Assembly (NCBI GenBank): GCA_044347755.1
Contig: JBIKUE010000010.1
Location: 9,216 to 73,215 of the forward strand
Source of the DNA: M3007 sp044347755
GTDB lineage: Bacteria; Bacteroidota; Bacteroidia; Chitinophagales; Saprospiraceae
Length of the DNA stretch: 64,000 nt
Direction of reading: 5' to 3'
Part shown: in pieces, positions 43,466 to 52,243 of the stretch
Layout: every line of letters starts with the position of its first letter
Position numbering within the stretch: position 1 is the first letter of the stretch
Translations under genes and position numbers: made by a program
Notes under the pieces: model-generated
The model's input: the letters and a program-made list of their open reading frames with translations, nothing else
What the model was told of the DNA's origin: nothing
Databases searched by the model: none

Positions 43466-45766
43466 ATGGAGCAGGATGATCCAAATATCAACTCCGGTTT
43501 AAGCCAGGGTGCAAGCCCGAGGAATGATTATGTGTTCGAAGCACATGAGGCGCCTGCTATTCCCGGCGGAGAAGAGGATCGTGCGCTTATCTCCAGATCC
43601 TACCGGAATTTGTTGAAATCCATCAAGACTTCTTTGAATGCAGAAGACCGAAATAATATTCGGGAAGCCTTTGAAATGGCTGCGCAGGCGCATCAAACCC
43701 AACGCAGAAAATCCGGGGAACCCTATATCACCCACCCTATTGAGGTTGCACGAATTTGTGTGGAAGAAATTGGACTGGGTCCCACTGCCGTCATCTGTGC
43801 ATTGCTCCATGATGTGGTGGAGGATACAGACATCAGCCTGAAAGAGATTCACGAAAAATTCGGCGACAAAATAGCCCGGATCGTTGATGGGCTGACCAAG
43901 TTGGACGGGCTTCATGATTCTGAAAGCCCGCAAGCTGAAAACCTGTCGAAAGTATTGAAGGCCATGTTGTTTGATGTGCGTGTGGTGTTGATCAAAATGG
44001 CTGACCGGTTGCACAATTTGCGCACCATTAAGAGTATGGCTCAGCATAAACAGTTGAAAATTGCCGCAGAAACCACTTTTATCTACACCCCATTAGCACA
44101 CCGACTTGGGCTGTACAATATCAAAAACGAGTTTCAGGATACTTGTTTTAAAATAACACACAAAGAAGTCTATCACGAAATTGCAGCCAAACTATCAGAA
44201 ACTAAGCGGTCGCGTCAGAGCTATATAGATGAGTTTACCCACCCGCTGATCAAGGCCCTGGAAGAGAACGGCATTCCTTTTGAAATTGTTGGACGTCCTA
44301 AGAGCATCTATTCTATTTATAACAAGATCAAAACCAAAAATGTCCCTTTTGAGGACATCTATGATCTTTTCGCAGTGCGCATCGTTTTGGACGTTAAACC
44401 GGAGCAGGAGAAAAGTGCTTGCTGGCAGGTTTACTCTATGGTAACCGATACCTATGCTCCTATCACACAACGGATCAAAGACTGGATATCCATTCCCAAG
44501 GCGAATGGTTATGAATCTTTACACGCCACCGTAGTTGGTCCGGGGGGTAAATATGTAGAAGTGCAGATCCGATCCAAGCGAATGGACGATATTGCTGAAC
44601 GTGGATTTGCTGCGCATTGGAAATACAAGGGTATAGAGGGAAACAGTACCAAGGCAAACAATTATGAAAACTGGTTGGCTCAGGTTCGGGAGTCATTGGA
44701 AAATCAGGAGTCCGGCAGTGCTGTTGAATTTCTGGCCGATTTTCAAAGCAACCTTTTTGCAGAAGAGGTTCATGTTTTCACACCTAAGGGAGAGATGCGA
44801 ATCCTGCCGGACGGTGCAACTGCCCTCGATTTTGCCTTCAGCATTCACTCCGATATTGGATGTACCTGCCGGGTTGTAAGGGTAAACAACAAAATTGTCT
44901 CCTTTACTTATAAACTTGAAAATGGTGATCAGATCGAGATCATCACCGATAAAAACCAGAAACCCAGCGAAGACTGGCTTCAGTATGTAGTCACCTCCAA
45001 GGCTAAAAACCGGATACGCTCTGCACTTAAGGAAGTTAAGCGGGAACAGGCCTCCTATGGTAAAGAAATCCTGGAGCGCAAGCTTAACGCCCTTAAAGTT
45101 CCGGTAGAAGAGAATTGTGACAACCTTGCGAAATTCTATGGCTTCCCCAACCGGATGGAGTTTCTCAGTGCTATTTATCTTGAGCAGGTTGACCTTCGCT
45201 TGATTTCCAAGCGTTTTCAGGCAGACGGGATTCATCTGGTAGAGAAAGCAGCCAAAACCGAAAGACTTCCCGGCAAACCCAAAAACCCGATTGTACAAGC
45301 AAAGTCAGGCAACAAACCCGAAGTTTACCTCAATGGTGAGCCCGGGACCATGTATAAATACTCCTTCGCCACCTGTTGTAATCCAATGGCAGGCGACGAT
45401 ATCTTTGGATTTGTATTGGTTCAGGGGGGTGTCAGGATACACCGGTCTACCTGCCCTAATGCCAATAACCTGTATGCCCAGCATGCACACCGGATTCTAA
45501 AAGCTGAATGGGGGAATATTGCCAAAACGGATTTCCTGGCAGATATTATCATTACAGGAATAGATATCGGATCAGGTGTAATCAGTCAGTTAACCAACAC
45601 GCTGGCAGATCTTGGCATCAACATCCGCTCTTTCTCCATTTCTGGTGAAGGCGGGTATTTCGAGGGCAGGGTTTCCATGGTGGTTGCCAATACGGACCAC
45701 CTTCAACAGGCATTGCTGGCCTTGAAAAAATTCGACTGGGTCAATAGTGCGTCCAGGGCAGAATAG
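43466..45766 (+). CDS. Bifunctional (p)ppGpp synthetase/hydrolase (Rel/SpoT)
   Basis: A 766-residue stringent-response enzyme that makes and degrades ppGpp. The hydrolase HD domain (about 65-210) has ALLHDVVEDT and is intact. The synthetase domain (about 260-390) has GRPKSIYSIYNKI and YDLFAVRIV. A TGS domain (about 430-500) and a C-terminal ACT domain (about 690-766) follow. The intact HD and synthetase motifs argue for a bifunctional Rel. It ends convergently 8 bases from fahA. Confidence 0.97.
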   Translation: MEQDDPNINSGLSQGASPRNDYVFEAHEAPAIPGGEEDRALISRSYRNLLKSIKTSLNAEDRNNIREAFEMAAQAHQTQRRKSGEPYITHPIEVARICVEEIGLGPTAVICALLHDVVEDTDISLKEIHEKFGDKIARIVDGLTKLDGLHDSESPQAENLSKVLKAMLFDVRVVLIKMADRLHNLRTIKSMAQHKQLKIAAETTFIYTPLAHRLGLYNIKNEFQDTCFKITHKEVYHEIAAKLSETKRSRQSYIDEFTHPLIKALEENGIPFEIVGRPKSIYSIYNKIKTKNVPFEDIYDLFAVRIVLDVKPEQEKSACWQVYSMVTDTYAPITQRIKDWISIPKANGYESLHATVVGPGGKYVEVQIRSKRMDDIAERGFAAHWKYKGIEGNSTKANNYENWLAQVRESLENQESGSAVEFLADFQSNLFAEEVHVFTPKGEMRILPDGATALDFAFSIHSDIGCTCRVVRVNNKIVSFTYKLENGDQIEIITDKNQKPSEDWLQYVVTSKAKNRIRSALKEVKREQASYGKEILERKLNALKVPVEENCDNLAKFYGFPNRMEFLSAIYLEQVDLRLISKRFQADGIHLVEKAAKTERLPGKPKNPIVQAKSGNKPEVYLNGEPGTMYKYSFATCCNPMAGDDIFGFVLVQGGVRIHRSTCPNANNLYAQHAHRILKAEWGNIAKTDFLADIIITGIDIGSGVISQLTNTLADLGINIRSFSISGEGGYFEGRVSMVVANTDHLQQALLALKKFDWVNSASRAE

Positions 45767-45774
45767 GTACATCA

Positions 45775-47022
45775 CTACAATGCCGGCAGAAGGGTTCCAC
45801 TCACTTCTCCAAACCCAACCTTTTGCCCCTCTTGTCCTGCCCTGCCCCGAATGGTTAGTGTATCACCATCCTGCAAAAAGGTACGCGTACCTCCATCTGC
45901 CATGGTAATTGGATTTTTACCTCCCCACGACAATTCCAGCAAGGAACCATAGCTATCTGGTGTAGGACCGCTGATCGTTCCGCTGGCCATCAGATCTCCA
46001 ACCTGAACGTTGCAGCCATTTACGGTGTGGTGGGCCAGTTGTTGCGCCATTGACCAGTACAGATATTTGGTATTGGAACGACTGATCCGGGTTTCTTTGT
46101 TTTGCCCTGCTGTGGTTACAAAAACCTCCAGTTCAATATCACAATTACTGGCGCCTTTGGTTTTCAAATATTCCAGCGGTGGCGGTGTTTGTTTGGGGCC
46201 TTTCACCCGGAATGGTTTAAGCGCCTCGATGGGTACTATCCAGGGAGAGATACTGGATCCAAAGTTTTTACCCAGAAAAGGGCCTAACGGCACATATTCC
46301 CATCGTTGAATATCCCGGGCACTCCAGTCGTTAAACAGTACCAAACCAAAGATGTATTCTTCGGCTTTTTCTACCGGTATAGGTTCTCCCAATGCACTTT
46401 CCTTGCCAATCACAAAAGCCATTTCCAGTTCAAAATCCATCTGCCGGGAAGCAGCATATATGGGCGTATCCGGAGCGCCACCTGGCGGCAAAATCTGGCC
46501 TTTAGGTCTGCGAATGGGCGTTCCACTTACCACTATGGAAGAGGCCCGGCCGTGATAGCCCACCGGAATCCAGCGCCAGTTAGGCAGTAAAGGATTATCC
46601 GGCCTGAACATTTTACCCACATTGGTAGCATGCTCAATACTGCTATAGAAGTCTGTATAATTGGGCACCTGTATGGGCATCAACATGGTGGCAGATTGCC
46701 GGTTCACCAAAATACGACCTGCATTTTCAGGCTTTTGGGGCAAACACAGCCAATCCTGAACCTTCTTTCTGATGCGGTTGGTAACAGGTTTTCCCAGGGC
46801 GATAAAAGCATTTAAGGTAGGCTGCGTGAATATTTTAGCAAAAAATCTGCGTTTTCCAAATAATCCCAGTTCTGCAGCCGCAGCCAGATCTATGATAAAA
46901 TCACCGATAGCCATGCCAGCTTTAGGCTGTTGATCACCGGTATGAAACATTCCCAGTGGTAAATTGAATAAGGAAAAGTCAGAATCAGAGGGGATGGATA
47001 GCCAGGAATTTTTGGTTTGCAT
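45775..47022 (-). CDS. fahA: Fumarylacetoacetase
   Basis: A 415-residue enzyme that cleaves 4-fumarylacetoacetate to fumarate and acetoacetate, the last step of tyrosine degradation. An N-terminal SH3-like domain (about 1-115) precedes the FAH catalytic domain. Landmarks are DFYSSIEHATNVGKMFRP, GYHGRASSIVVSGTP and the metal ligands in QMDFELEMAFV and LFNDWSARDIQ. ATG 47022 is preferred to an upstream in-frame start because it matches family length. No other tyrosine-degradation gene is nearby. Confidence 0.96.
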   Translation of the reverse strand: MQTKNSWLSIPSDSDFSLFNLPLGMFHTGDQQPKAGMAIGDFIIDLAAAAELGLFGKRRFFAKIFTQPTLNAFIALGKPVTNRIRKKVQDWLCLPQKPENAGRILVNRQSATMLMPIQVPNYTDFYSSIEHATNVGKMFRPDNPLLPNWRWIPVGYHGRASSIVVSGTPIRRPKGQILPPGGAPDTPIYAASRQMDFELEMAFVIGKESALGEPIPVEKAEEYIFGLVLFNDWSARDIQRWEYVPLGPFLGKNFGSSISPWIVPIEALKPFRVKGPKQTPPPLEYLKTKGASNCDIELEVFVTTAGQNKETRISRSNTKYLYWSMAQQLAHHTVNGCNVQVGDLMASGTISGPTPDSYGSLLELSWGGKNPITMADGGTRTFLQDGDTLTIRGRAGQEGQKVGFGEVSGTLLPAL

Positions 47023-47131
47023 ATCTTTGGCAGGTGTAGACTGGTGAATTCGGAGAATACCCCTCCGGAAGGTGCGCAAAGTTCCGTAATTTGCACCGCA
47101 GCCCGTTCATTTATGCCACCAATTTTGTTTC

Positions 47132-47139
47132 TAAATTTG
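47132..47139 (+). promoter_or_regulatory. Candidate -7 box for the YoaK-type gene
   Basis: TAAATTTG lies 52 bases before ATG 47192, inside a short imperfect inverted repeat (CCACCA ... TGGTGG at 47116-47144). The latter might be an operator. Confidence 0.3.
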
Positions 47140-47191
47140 TGGTGGTATTTCCCGGAAGTTTTGGGACCCAATCAAGGCAGCGAGCCCATCT

Positions 47192-47923
47192 ATGAAAATC
47201 GATTTTTTGGAAACCATAAAAACACCATTCTTAGGTCCTGAAGGTGCAACCGTGCGGAAACGATCGTTTCGAAGTGTAATGCTGTATGCCATTTGTTATC
47301 CTTTCAGCACCGGTATTGTGATTTATGCGGGATTAATGACTTTTTCCATGGTGCTTACCAATATCACCGGATTTTTGCCTGAAATAGCCAAGGACTTGTA
47401 CGAAGGACGGCTTAATACAGCAGGTTCTATTTTCTCCTGGTTGTTTGCTTTCTTTCTGGGCGGATTTTTCGCCGGTTGGTGTTCGGAACGGGAAAAGTTG
47501 CTGAAGTGGCGGTATCTTCACCTTTTACCACTTTTGACGGTGGTGCTATTTTACCTTGCGGTAGGTTTATCCGGAAGGCAATCAAACACACTTGATCCGG
47601 TTGTATTCCCGGCCATGGTACTCTTTACCGTTGGTGTATTAAATGCCATGGTGAGTTTAACAACCTCATCCCTGATCAAAGCAAGTCAAATGACGGGAAT
47701 GGTCGTGGAGTTAGGGGTAGATGTAGCAGAATTGTTCCATTCTGAAGGCGAAAAGCGAAGACTGATCAGAAGAGAGGCCTGGCTTCGGATAGTGGTGATG
47801 TGTAGTTTTATTGGTGGCGCAATGATGAGTGTTGCGTTTTTTCCGCAAATCGGAACCAAGGTATTCTTCATTCCGGCTGGTATTATTGCAGGAGTCATGA
47901 CATACGATATTTGGAAGTTTTAA
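47192..47923 (+). CDS. YoaK/DUF1275-family membrane protein
   Basis: A 243-residue inner-membrane protein with about six helices. It contains the family pattern GLMTFSMVLTNITGFLPEIA near the N-terminus and a second internal copy, LIKASQMTGMVVELGVDVAE, reflecting the internal repeat of DUF1275. The function is unknown. The next gene starts 9 bases later, so the two are probably cotranscribed. Confidence 0.8.
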   Translation: MKIDFLETIKTPFLGPEGATVRKRSFRSVMLYAICYPFSTGIVIYAGLMTFSMVLTNITGFLPEIAKDLYEGRLNTAGSIFSWLFAFFLGGFFAGWCSEREKLLKWRYLHLLPLLTVVLFYLAVGLSGRQSNTLDPVVFPAMVLFTVGVLNAMVSLTTSSLIKASQMTGMVVELGVDVAELFHSEGEKRRLIRREAWLRIVVMCSFIGGAMMSVAFFPQIGTKVFFIPAGIIAGVMTYDIWKF

Positions 47924-47932
47924 TTTAATGAA

Positions 47933-48751
47933 ATGAATATGGAAGATTCATATAACAATGATTGGCGCAAGCTTACAATGGTCATCTATCAAAAGCCCAG
48001 GGATTCCAAAATGTTGGGTACGATAGAATTGGATGTAACAGAAATAGAGCAGTTTATTCAGAAAAAGCGACAACAAAAACAGAAAATCACGCTAACCCAG
48101 GTGATGTTACTTCTCTTCGCCAGAGGTATACATCAGGATGTTCCGGAGTTAAATTGTTATGTTCGGAGGGGTCACCTGGTTCACCGTTCATCGGTTGATG
48201 TATCCATTTCTGTTTTGGAACCAAATGGTCAATTATCCTCTGTCAAAGTGAATGGCGCGGAAACATTATCTTTATCTGAACTGAGCGAAATCATGCATCA
48301 GAAGGTAGATAAAGCGCGTAAGGGAAAAAGTGAGCATATAAAGGAAGCCAGAAATATGGTTGTCAGAATTCCCTGGCCATTCAGGCAGTGGCTGGTCAAT
48401 TTTGTTCGTTGGGCCACGGTTGATTTGGGTCTTTCTCTGCCTTTTCTTGGTGTAAACCCCGATAGTTTTGGCACCTTCGTGTTGTCCAATTTAGGAACCA
48501 TTGGTTTAGATATTGGCTATCCAGCGTTGGCGCCATTTTCGAATGTGGCCATGGTGGTAACGCAGGGTAGCGTAAACAGCAAACCTGTGGTATATCAGGG
48601 AGAAATTGCCATCAGAAGGATGCTTACCGTGAGCGCCGCAGTGGATCACCGGGTGGTGGATGCTGCACATCTAGGCAAGCTATTTCAATCGCTGCGCCGG
48701 CAGATCAAAAAACCTGAGTTGCTGGAAACCAGTTTGCCCAACCCTAAGTAA
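47933..48751 (+). CDS. Stand-alone 2-oxoacid dehydrogenase acyltransferase (E2) catalytic domain
   Basis: A 272-residue protein with the chloramphenicol-acetyltransferase-like fold of E2 but no lipoyl or peripheral-subunit-binding domain. The catalytic motif is DHRVVDAAH, with H239 and D243 present and the usual Gly after Asp replaced by Ala 244. FGTFVLSNLGTIGLDIGYPAL and FSNVAMVVTQG are E2-like. Without a lipoyl domain it cannot act as a normal E2 core by itself, so another acyl acceptor is possible. It ends by overlapping the convergent UbiA-type gene by 8 bases. Confidence 0.8.
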   Translation: MNMEDSYNNDWRKLTMVIYQKPRDSKMLGTIELDVTEIEQFIQKKRQQKQKITLTQVMLLLFARGIHQDVPELNCYVRRGHLVHRSSVDVSISVLEPNGQLSSVKVNGAETLSLSELSEIMHQKVDKARKGKSEHIKEARNMVVRIPWPFRQWLVNFVRWATVDLGLSLPFLGVNPDSFGTFVLSNLGTIGLDIGYPALAPFSNVAMVVTQGSVNSKPVVYQGEIAIRRMLTVSAAVDHRVVDAAHLGKLFQSLRRQIKKPELLETSLPNPK

Positions 48752-49607
48752 GCAAGTCAATAACTACCAGTGAACCAAAAGCCAGGCTGGCAATACCATT
48801 GGTGGTAAAAAAAGCCATGTTCACCCGACTCAAGTCGTTAGGTTTTACCAGCAAGTGCTGGTAGGCAAGTAACATTAAAAACAAACCGGTACCACACCAC
48901 AACAGCACTCCTGTTTGCGGAGCTGCCGAGACCAAGTGCCGGGCAGCCAAAATCATCAACACGGCCGTGCCCAAATGCATCCATTCAGAAATCCTGAGTG
49001 CTCCTTTTTTACCAAAGAAGGATGGCATGGAATACAACTGCTGCTCGCGGTCAAAGTCTTCGTCCTGTAACGCATAAATTACATCGAAACCAGCCACCCA
49101 TAGCAATACAGCACTGCTGTATAATACTGGGACCCAATCGAATCTGCCCGTAACAGCAATATAAGCACCTATAGGCGCCAGGCTTAAGCCTAAACCTAAA
49201 ACCACGTGGCACAACCAGGTGAACCGCTTGGTATAACTGTATCCCAATACCACCAGTAATGCCACAGGAGAAAGCCAAAAACACAAGGGGTTTATAAACC
49301 ACGTGCAAGAGATAAATAGCAGGCAATTCAATATAACAAACGCCAAAGCAGCCTTTGGCGAAATCAGCCCCGCCGGAATTTCCCGGATTTTTGTTCTGGG
49401 ATTAGCTGCGTCAATATCACGGTCCAGCCACCTGTTGAAAGCCATTGCCGCGCTACGTGCGAATACCATGCAAAGCACAACCAAAACCAATTTTATCCAA
49501 CTGATATCTCCCCCTGCAACAGTGGTTCCGATGAAAAAACCCACCATCGCAAAAGGCATGGCAAAAATGGTATGACTGAATTTGATGAGTGAAAGATAAT
49601 TTTTCAT
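48744..49607 (-). CDS. UbiA-family prenyltransferase, probably for menaquinone synthesis
   Basis: A 287-residue integral membrane enzyme with about nine helices. The two aspartate-rich motifs are NRWLDRDIDAANPRT and YALQDEDFDREQQLYS. This pattern resembles the UbiA-like enzymes of the futalosine route (MqnP) more than MenA. With complex I nearby and an aerobic Bacteroidota background, a menaquinone role is likely but inferred. ATG 49607 is chosen; the frame continues 3 codons upstream to a TTG. Confidence 0.85.
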   Translation of the reverse strand: MKNYLSLIKFSHTIFAMPFAMVGFFIGTTVAGGDISWIKLVLVVLCMVFARSAAMAFNRWLDRDIDAANPRTKIREIPAGLISPKAALAFVILNCLLFISCTWFINPLCFWLSPVALLVVLGYSYTKRFTWLCHVVLGLGLSLAPIGAYIAVTGRFDWVPVLYSSAVLLWVAGFDVIYALQDEDFDREQQLYSMPSFFGKKGALRISEWMHLGTAVLMILAARHLVSAAPQTGVLLWCGTGLFLMLLAYQHLLVKPNDLSRVNMAFFTTNGIASLAFGSLVVIDLLT

Positions 49608-49685
49608 AAGCGACAAAGATGCGGAAGCCGGTATAAATCGCCTCTAGCATGAGCAGTAAATTCTACACATACATACAAACATTTT

Positions 49686-49693
49686 TACCTTTG
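49686..49693 (+). promoter_or_regulatory. -7 box for fabH
   Basis: TACCTTTG followed by CA lies 30 bases before ATG 49724 in the divergent region with the prenyltransferase. No -33 TTG is seen. Confidence 0.45.
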
Positions 49694-49723
49694 CATCGGT
49701 TTTGACTTTTATTAAATTCTTTC

Positions 49724-50713
49724 ATGGGAAAAATTCATGCAGCCATTACTGGCGTTCACGGCTGGTTGCCGGAGACTAAACTGACCAATCTGGATCTGGA
49801 AAAAATGGTGGAAACCAACGATGAGTGGATTCAATCACGCACAGGCATCAAGGAGCGCCGGATTTTGAGAAAACCGGGTTGGGCAACCTCAGATATGTGC
49901 ACCGAAGCAGTAAAAGGTTTGCTGGAAAAAACTGGCGTAAAACCTGGTGAAATTGACATGATCATTGTAGCCACTGTGACTGCCGATTTGGTTTTTCCGG
50001 ATACTGCCAATACGGTATGTGATAAAGTGGGTGCAAAAAATGCTTTTGGTTACGATATCAATGCGGCTTGTTCAGGCTTTCTTTTTGCTTTATCGACAGG
50101 AGCACAATTCGTTCAAAATGAGACCTTTAAGAAGGTTATTGTGGTAGGTGCAGATATGATGTCCTCTATTATTGATTATACAGACCGCAATACCTGTGTT
50201 ATTTTTGGTGATGGCGCCGCAGCCGTTTTATTGGAGCCCAAAAAGGACGGAACCGGCATTATTGATTTTGTGCTTCGCGGCGATGGATCGGGCCGGGAAT
50301 TGTTGCATATGAAAGCAGGTGGCTCCCTAAAACCAGCCTCTTTAGAAACCGTAACTGCCCGGGAACATTATGCCTGGCAGGATGGCAAGCGGGTGTTTGT
50401 TCACGCCGTAAAAGGTATGACCAGCACTTGTGAGGAAGTTATGCGCAGAAACAAAATGACTACGGATGATGTGCAATGGGTAGTGCCGCACCAGGCAAAC
50501 ATGCGTATTATCACCTCAGTAGCAGAGCATCTGCATTTCCCTATGGAGCGGGTGATGGTCAATATCGATCGTTACGGCAACACAACTGCTGCCACTTTGC
50601 CACTTTGCCTTTGGGACTACGAAAAGCAACTTAAAAAGGGAGACAATATCATTCTAACTGCTTTTGGAGGTGGCTTCACCTGGGGTGCGGTGTATGTTAA
50701 ATGGGCCTACTAA
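49724..50713 (+). CDS. fabH: 3-oxoacyl-ACP synthase III (FabH)
   Basis: A 329-residue condensing enzyme that starts fatty-acid synthesis from acyl-CoA and malonyl-ACP. The active-site C116 lies in DINAACSGFLFALS. The His is in WVVPHQANMRI and the Asn in RYGNTTAATLP, so the triad is complete. The TNDEWIQSRTGIKERR segment is typical. It ends 2 bases from the convergent DUF2007 gene. Confidence 0.97.
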   Translation: MGKIHAAITGVHGWLPETKLTNLDLEKMVETNDEWIQSRTGIKERRILRKPGWATSDMCTEAVKGLLEKTGVKPGEIDMIIVATVTADLVFPDTANTVCDKVGAKNAFGYDINAACSGFLFALSTGAQFVQNETFKKVIVVGADMMSSIIDYTDRNTCVIFGDGAAAVLLEPKKDGTGIIDFVLRGDGSGRELLHMKAGGSLKPASLETVTAREHYAWQDGKRVFVHAVKGMTSTCEEVMRRNKMTTDDVQWVVPHQANMRIITSVAEHLHFPMERVMVNIDRYGNTTAATLPLCLWDYEKQLKKGDNIILTAFGGGFTWGAVYVKWAY

Positions 50714-50715
50714 GA

Positions 50716-51093
50716 TCATCCAAGCTCTATACTACGTACCAATAGCCAGGCCAGGATGAGGCCAATTATGACAGCAAGAATGAGGATTGCCCCTGTTCCG
50801 CTTCCTTTTTGGGGGAGTGGGCCATCCGTTTCAATGGAAGCTTCCTCAAGAATTTCCCGTGCCTGTTCTGCATCCATTGGATGCGTATGCAGCCGGATGA
50901 TGCCTGGTAAATGAGGAGTTACGGATTGAGCAATCGAGTTGGCCAAAAAACAATGAATACCCTCCGCCCGAAGCCTGGCAGCAGCCACCTCTGCTTCCAA
51001 ATTGGAATAAAACTTCGCCACTACCTCTCCCTCCCCTGACCATTCAGGCAGATCGTTGAAAGCGTAATGATCAAGAATGTCGTTGGAAGGCAT
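50716..51093 (-). CDS. DUF2007 protein with C-terminal membrane helix
   Basis: A 125-residue protein. The N-terminal DUF2007 domain (about 20-90) shows VVAKFYSNLEAEVAAARLRAEGI, GIRLHTHPMDAEQAREIL and similar elements, a ferredoxin-like fold called 'putative signal transducing protein'. A single C-terminal helix (about 101-120) should anchor it in the inner membrane with the domain in the cytoplasm. The function is unknown. Confidence 0.75.
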   Translation of the reverse strand: MPSNDILDHYAFNDLPEWSGEGEVVAKFYSNLEAEVAAARLRAEGIHCFLANSIAQSVTPHLPGIIRLHTHPMDAEQAREILEEASIETDGPLPQKGSGTGAILILAVIIGLILAWLLVRSIELG

Positions 51094-51110
51094 GGGAAAG
51101 GGTTAATGAG

Positions 51111-51151
51111 TTTATGGGGTTTATGGGGTTTATGGGGGTTATGGGTTTATG
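51111..51151. repeat. Short tandem repeat (TTTATGGGG)
   Basis: Three perfect 9-base units TTTATGGGG (51111-51137) are followed by GTTATGGG and TTTATG. The run lies 17 bases upstream of the DUF2007 start, in the gap before the divergent hydrolase gene. Confidence 0.9.
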
Positions 51152-51238
51152 TACATCGATGAAAGGAATCCTTTTGGCTATTGTTATTTTCCTAACAGGG
51201 AAATTGGTCTATTGTTGTGCGTTATAACCGCAATTCAG

Positions 51239-52159
51239 ATGCAAATTAAAAAGAAATTACTCCGAAATACAGCCATTCTTTTGGCATTGGTGGCGTCAGC
51301 AGGCTATTTTGTTGTAGACCATGTATTGCCCTATTCCGGGATCAAACCCATGCGCCGGGGACCGGAACAGATGCAATGGTTACTTCCCAATGGTCCGAAT
51401 CCGGCTGCCTACGGATTAAGCGCTACACCACTTCTGATACAATCGCCTGATTCTCTGAAGTTAACATCCCTTTTGGTAGCATCGAATACGGATACGACCA
51501 AAGCAACGGTAGTTCTTTTACACGGGATTTCATCCTGTAAAGAAACTAATTTTGTGCGGGCCAGGCTTCTCGCAGACCAGGGGTTTGCCAGTTTATTATT
51601 GGATTTAAGAGCGCATGGAAGTAGCGAGGGGTTATATTGCACCTTTGGATACCACGAAAAAAACGACCTCAAAGCGGTAGCTGACAGCCTTAAGCGTCGA
51701 TTCCCGGATCGGAAATTGGGTATTTGGGGGGCCTCGCTGGGCGGTGCTGTAGCCCTGCAAGCAATGGGGGCTGACAAGCGTTATCAATTCGGGATCATTG
51801 AAAGTACCTTTCACGAATTCGATAAGGTAGCCATGGAATATGGCGCAGATTGGTTTTTCGGCATCAGAAGCTGGTGGTTAACCAATAGGGTGCTTAAAAA
51901 ATCAGCTGTTATTGCTCAATTTGACCCATACAGTGTTCGGCCTGTGGATGCTGCTGCACGGATAACCGATCCGGTATTATTTATACATGGTGACAAAGAT
52001 GCCAGAATACCTATGTGGTTTGGTGAGAAGAACTACGAAGTATGCCCTGCACCGGGTAAACGTTGGTTCAAGGTTCAGGGGGGAGGTCATAATGACCTTT
52101 GGCGAAAAGCAGGCCCTGCCATGAAAGATCAGATCAGTGGTTTCTTATCAGGTATTTGA
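51239..52159 (+). CDS. Alpha/beta hydrolase with N-terminal membrane anchor
   Basis: A 306-residue protein with an N-terminal hydrophobic segment (about 10-28) and an alpha/beta hydrolase fold. The oxyanion strand is VVLLHGISSCKE, the nucleophile elbow GASLGG, the Asp region FIHGDKDARIP and the His region QGGGHNDLW. This resembles the BAAT/YqkD-like hydrolases of unclear substrate. ATG 51239 is preferred to the in-frame start at 51149, which overlaps the tandem repeat. Confidence 0.82.
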   Translation: MQIKKKLLRNTAILLALVASAGYFVVDHVLPYSGIKPMRRGPEQMQWLLPNGPNPAAYGLSATPLLIQSPDSLKLTSLLVASNTDTTKATVVLLHGISSCKETNFVRARLLADQGFASLLLDLRAHGSSEGLYCTFGYHEKNDLKAVADSLKRRFPDRKLGIWGASLGGAVALQAMGADKRYQFGIIESTFHEFDKVAMEYGADWFFGIRSWWLTNRVLKKSAVIAQFDPYSVRPVDAAARITDPVLFIHGDKDARIPMWFGEKNYEVCPAPGKRWFKVQGGGHNDLWRKAGPAMKDQISGFLSGI

Positions 52160-52243
52160 TTGTATTAGCCATCTTTACCAGCTTCGGTTGGTGGTAAATT
52201 GCCGTAATTTGAACCCAATTTCAAATTTTAAACCACCAAGCAC

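Noticed and set aside
43499..45298. Several minus-strand frames (up to 201 codons) opposite the rel/spoT gene
   Set aside because: Overlap a well-supported enzyme, have no start-region signals, and no recognisable product.
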